From JACJXF01 sp964404825 (lineage in GTDB: Bacteria; Bacteroidota; Bacteroidia; Bacteroidales; GCA-2748055), in assembly GCA_964404825.1 (NCBI GenBank), contig CAYOLQ010000146.1, forward strand, positions 1 to 7,964: 7,964 nt of DNA. The letters are read 5' to 3'. Below are positions 6,970 to 7,964 of the stretch, piece by piece; within the stretch, counting starts at the first letter, position 1, and the number at the start of each line of letters is the position of its first letter. The translations under genes and the position numbers were made by a program. The notes beneath the pieces are model-generated. The model searched no databases. It had not been told where the DNA came from and saw only the letters and a program-made list of their open reading frames with translations.

Positions 6970-7383
6970 ATGAATAAAATATTTTTTACCGCTCTTCTGA
7001 TTTTTGGACATTTCCTGCTGAATGCCCAGAATCCTGATGGGAACTATAATCCCTATGTAAACAGCGGCGTAATAAGCCCATCACCCTTGCTTCCCACCGA
7101 GGTAAACGGAACAGGTATAGTAAGTTTCAATTTCGGCAATTCCGGAAGCGATCCCCTCGAAATATATACTGACCAGTACATTACTCTTACCATTACCCTT
7201 TCATTTGGAATACCCGAAAATATTAACCCATTGTTATCTGTCGGGGGAACTGCTTCAGGATACTTTTCATGGAGCTATAGCAGCGGAACATACACAGCCA
7301 TTCAAACTAGCTCAATCCCTTCAGACTTTTCAGGAACTATTACAATAGCTTACAGGGTTACACAAAATTCCTCTACTCCGTGA
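6970..7383 (+). CDS. Secreted GEVED-type surface protein, N-terminal part before an in-frame stop
   Basis: 137 codons up to a TGA at 7381-7383. Residues 1-19 (MNKIFFTALLIFGHFLLNA) form a clear signal peptide, cleaved before Gln20. The rest (NPYVNSGVISPSPLLP onward) is a beta-rich region of the kind that opens some secreted Bacteroidota proteins, ending in ITIAYRVTQNSSTP. The frame stays open immediately after the stop for all remaining 193 codons with sensible protein sequence, so this is one gene broken by a single nonsense codon, not a complete small gene. If translated as it stands it would yield a short exported fragment lacking the GEVED domain. The ATG at 6970 follows an A-rich leader and starts the signal peptide directly. 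The gene follows the multidomain hydrolase after a 153-base spacer containing a terminator-like repeat, so it probably has its own promoter. Confidence 0.75.
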   Translation: MNKIFFTALLIFGHFLLNAQNPDGNYNPYVNSGVISPSPLLPTEVNGTGIVSFNFGNSGSDPLEIYTDQYITLTITLSFGIPENINPLLSVGGTASGYFSWSYSSGTYTAIQTSSIPSDFSGTITIAYRVTQNSSTP

Positions 7384-7964
7384 TTAAATGGTTTTAATGT
7401 AAATATTACTCCTGCGGCGTATCAGACAACCAGCAATTCCCGGCCTGACGATGCAGTAAGTTCCTATACATATACCGAGATTAGGGATTTTGGTGATGCT
7501 CCTTTAACTTATGGTTCTGCAGATCATATTCTTGATTTTGTAAATTATTTTGGATCATCGGTAGATGGAGAATCAGCAAATCAACCATCGCCGCTTGCCA
7601 ATGGTGATGATACAAACGGACAGGATGATGAGGATGGAGTTTCATTCCCTGTACAGATTTACCGTGGAGAATTGGTAAACATTCCGGTTACCGTTGTCGG
7701 TTTAGGAAGGTTAAATGCGTGGGTTGACTGGAATGGTGATGGTGATTTTCTGGATCCCGGTGAACAGATTGTAAGTAATGTTGTACGTTCTGATGGGACT
7801 GCAAATCTTTCATTTACAGTACCTTCAAATGCTATTATTACTGTTCCCACTTTTGCCAGATTCAGGTTTACACCCGGAACTTTATCATCCCCCACAGGTT
7901 CAGCAACAGGTGGTGAAGTTGAAGATTACCGTATTGCAATATCCTGCGCTCAGCCAAACATTAC
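7384..7964 (+). pseudogene. GEVED-domain continuation of the interrupted surface protein, cut by the window end
   Basis: Same frame as the reading frame that starts at 6970, resumed straight after the TGA. Translation gives LNGFNVNITPAAYQ, then DFGDAPLTYGSADH from 7486, an acidic DDTNGQDDEDG stretch near 7603, AWVDWNGDGDF around 7720 and GGEVEDYRIAI from 7909. These are the hallmarks of the GEVED domain found in large extracellular adhesin-like proteins, with the acidic repeats probably binding calcium. There is no ATG in this frame in the segment, and the only obvious alternative start, a TTG near 7674, lies inside the domain, so separate translation is unlikely. The open frame leaves the window at 7964, and any later repeats or T9SS signal are out of view. 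The gene could be a recent pseudogene, a phase-off allele, or intact with a base-calling error at 7381. Confidence 0.8.

Noticed and set aside
7381..7383. Genome-wide reassignment of TGA to a sense codon
   Set aside because: TGA ends the genes at 547-1560, 1655-2236, 2279-3535 and 3544-4413 at plausible C-termini, and TGG is the Trp codon throughout.
7659..7895. Minus-strand open frame opposite the GEVED region
   Set aside because: The plus strand encodes a recognisable GEVED domain here; the reverse frame shows no domain or start context.

Overview
The window looks like a low-GC member of the Bacteroidota (formerly Bacteroidetes). The support is a type 9 secretion (T9SS) C-terminal sorting domain, signal peptides that end just before Gln, a GEVED-type surface protein, A-rich translation starts without clear Shine-Dalgarno sequences, and a TAnnTTTG-like promoter element. 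I have no direct taxonomic marker, so the genus is open.

Layout: (1) 1-2236, plus strand, a surface-glycan block: the 3' end of a DegT/PglE-type sugar aminotransferase, a NodB-type polysaccharide deacetylase and a left-handed beta-helix acetyltransferase of the serine-acetyltransferase type. (2) 2279-6816, a secreted-hydrolase block: two paralogous exported proteins (plus strand, about 82% identical over their first 330 residues by hand count) with an unrelated-looking SGNH-like lipoprotein on the minus strand between them. The first paralogue ends in a canonical T9SS sorting domain. The second replaces it with an FN3 domain, two beta-rich modules and a different C-terminal domain. (3) 6817-6969, an intergenic spacer with a large imperfect inverted repeat and a terminator-like hairpin. 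(4) 6970 to the window end, a secreted GEVED-domain surface protein interrupted by an in-frame TGA at 7381-7383. Coding clearly continues in the same frame to the end of the window.

Working model (inference): blocks 1 and 2 form part of an extracellular polysaccharide locus. Amino-sugar synthesis, N-deacetylation and O-acetylation act beside a set of exported SGNH-like proteins that could remove or move acyl groups on the same polymer. The paralogous pair is the least familiar part. Its roughly 330-residue domain has only faint SGNH landmarks and is the best candidate here for an undescribed enzyme family.

There is no gene-free stretch longer than 300 bases. I saw no tRNA, rRNA, CRISPR array, transposase or integrase.
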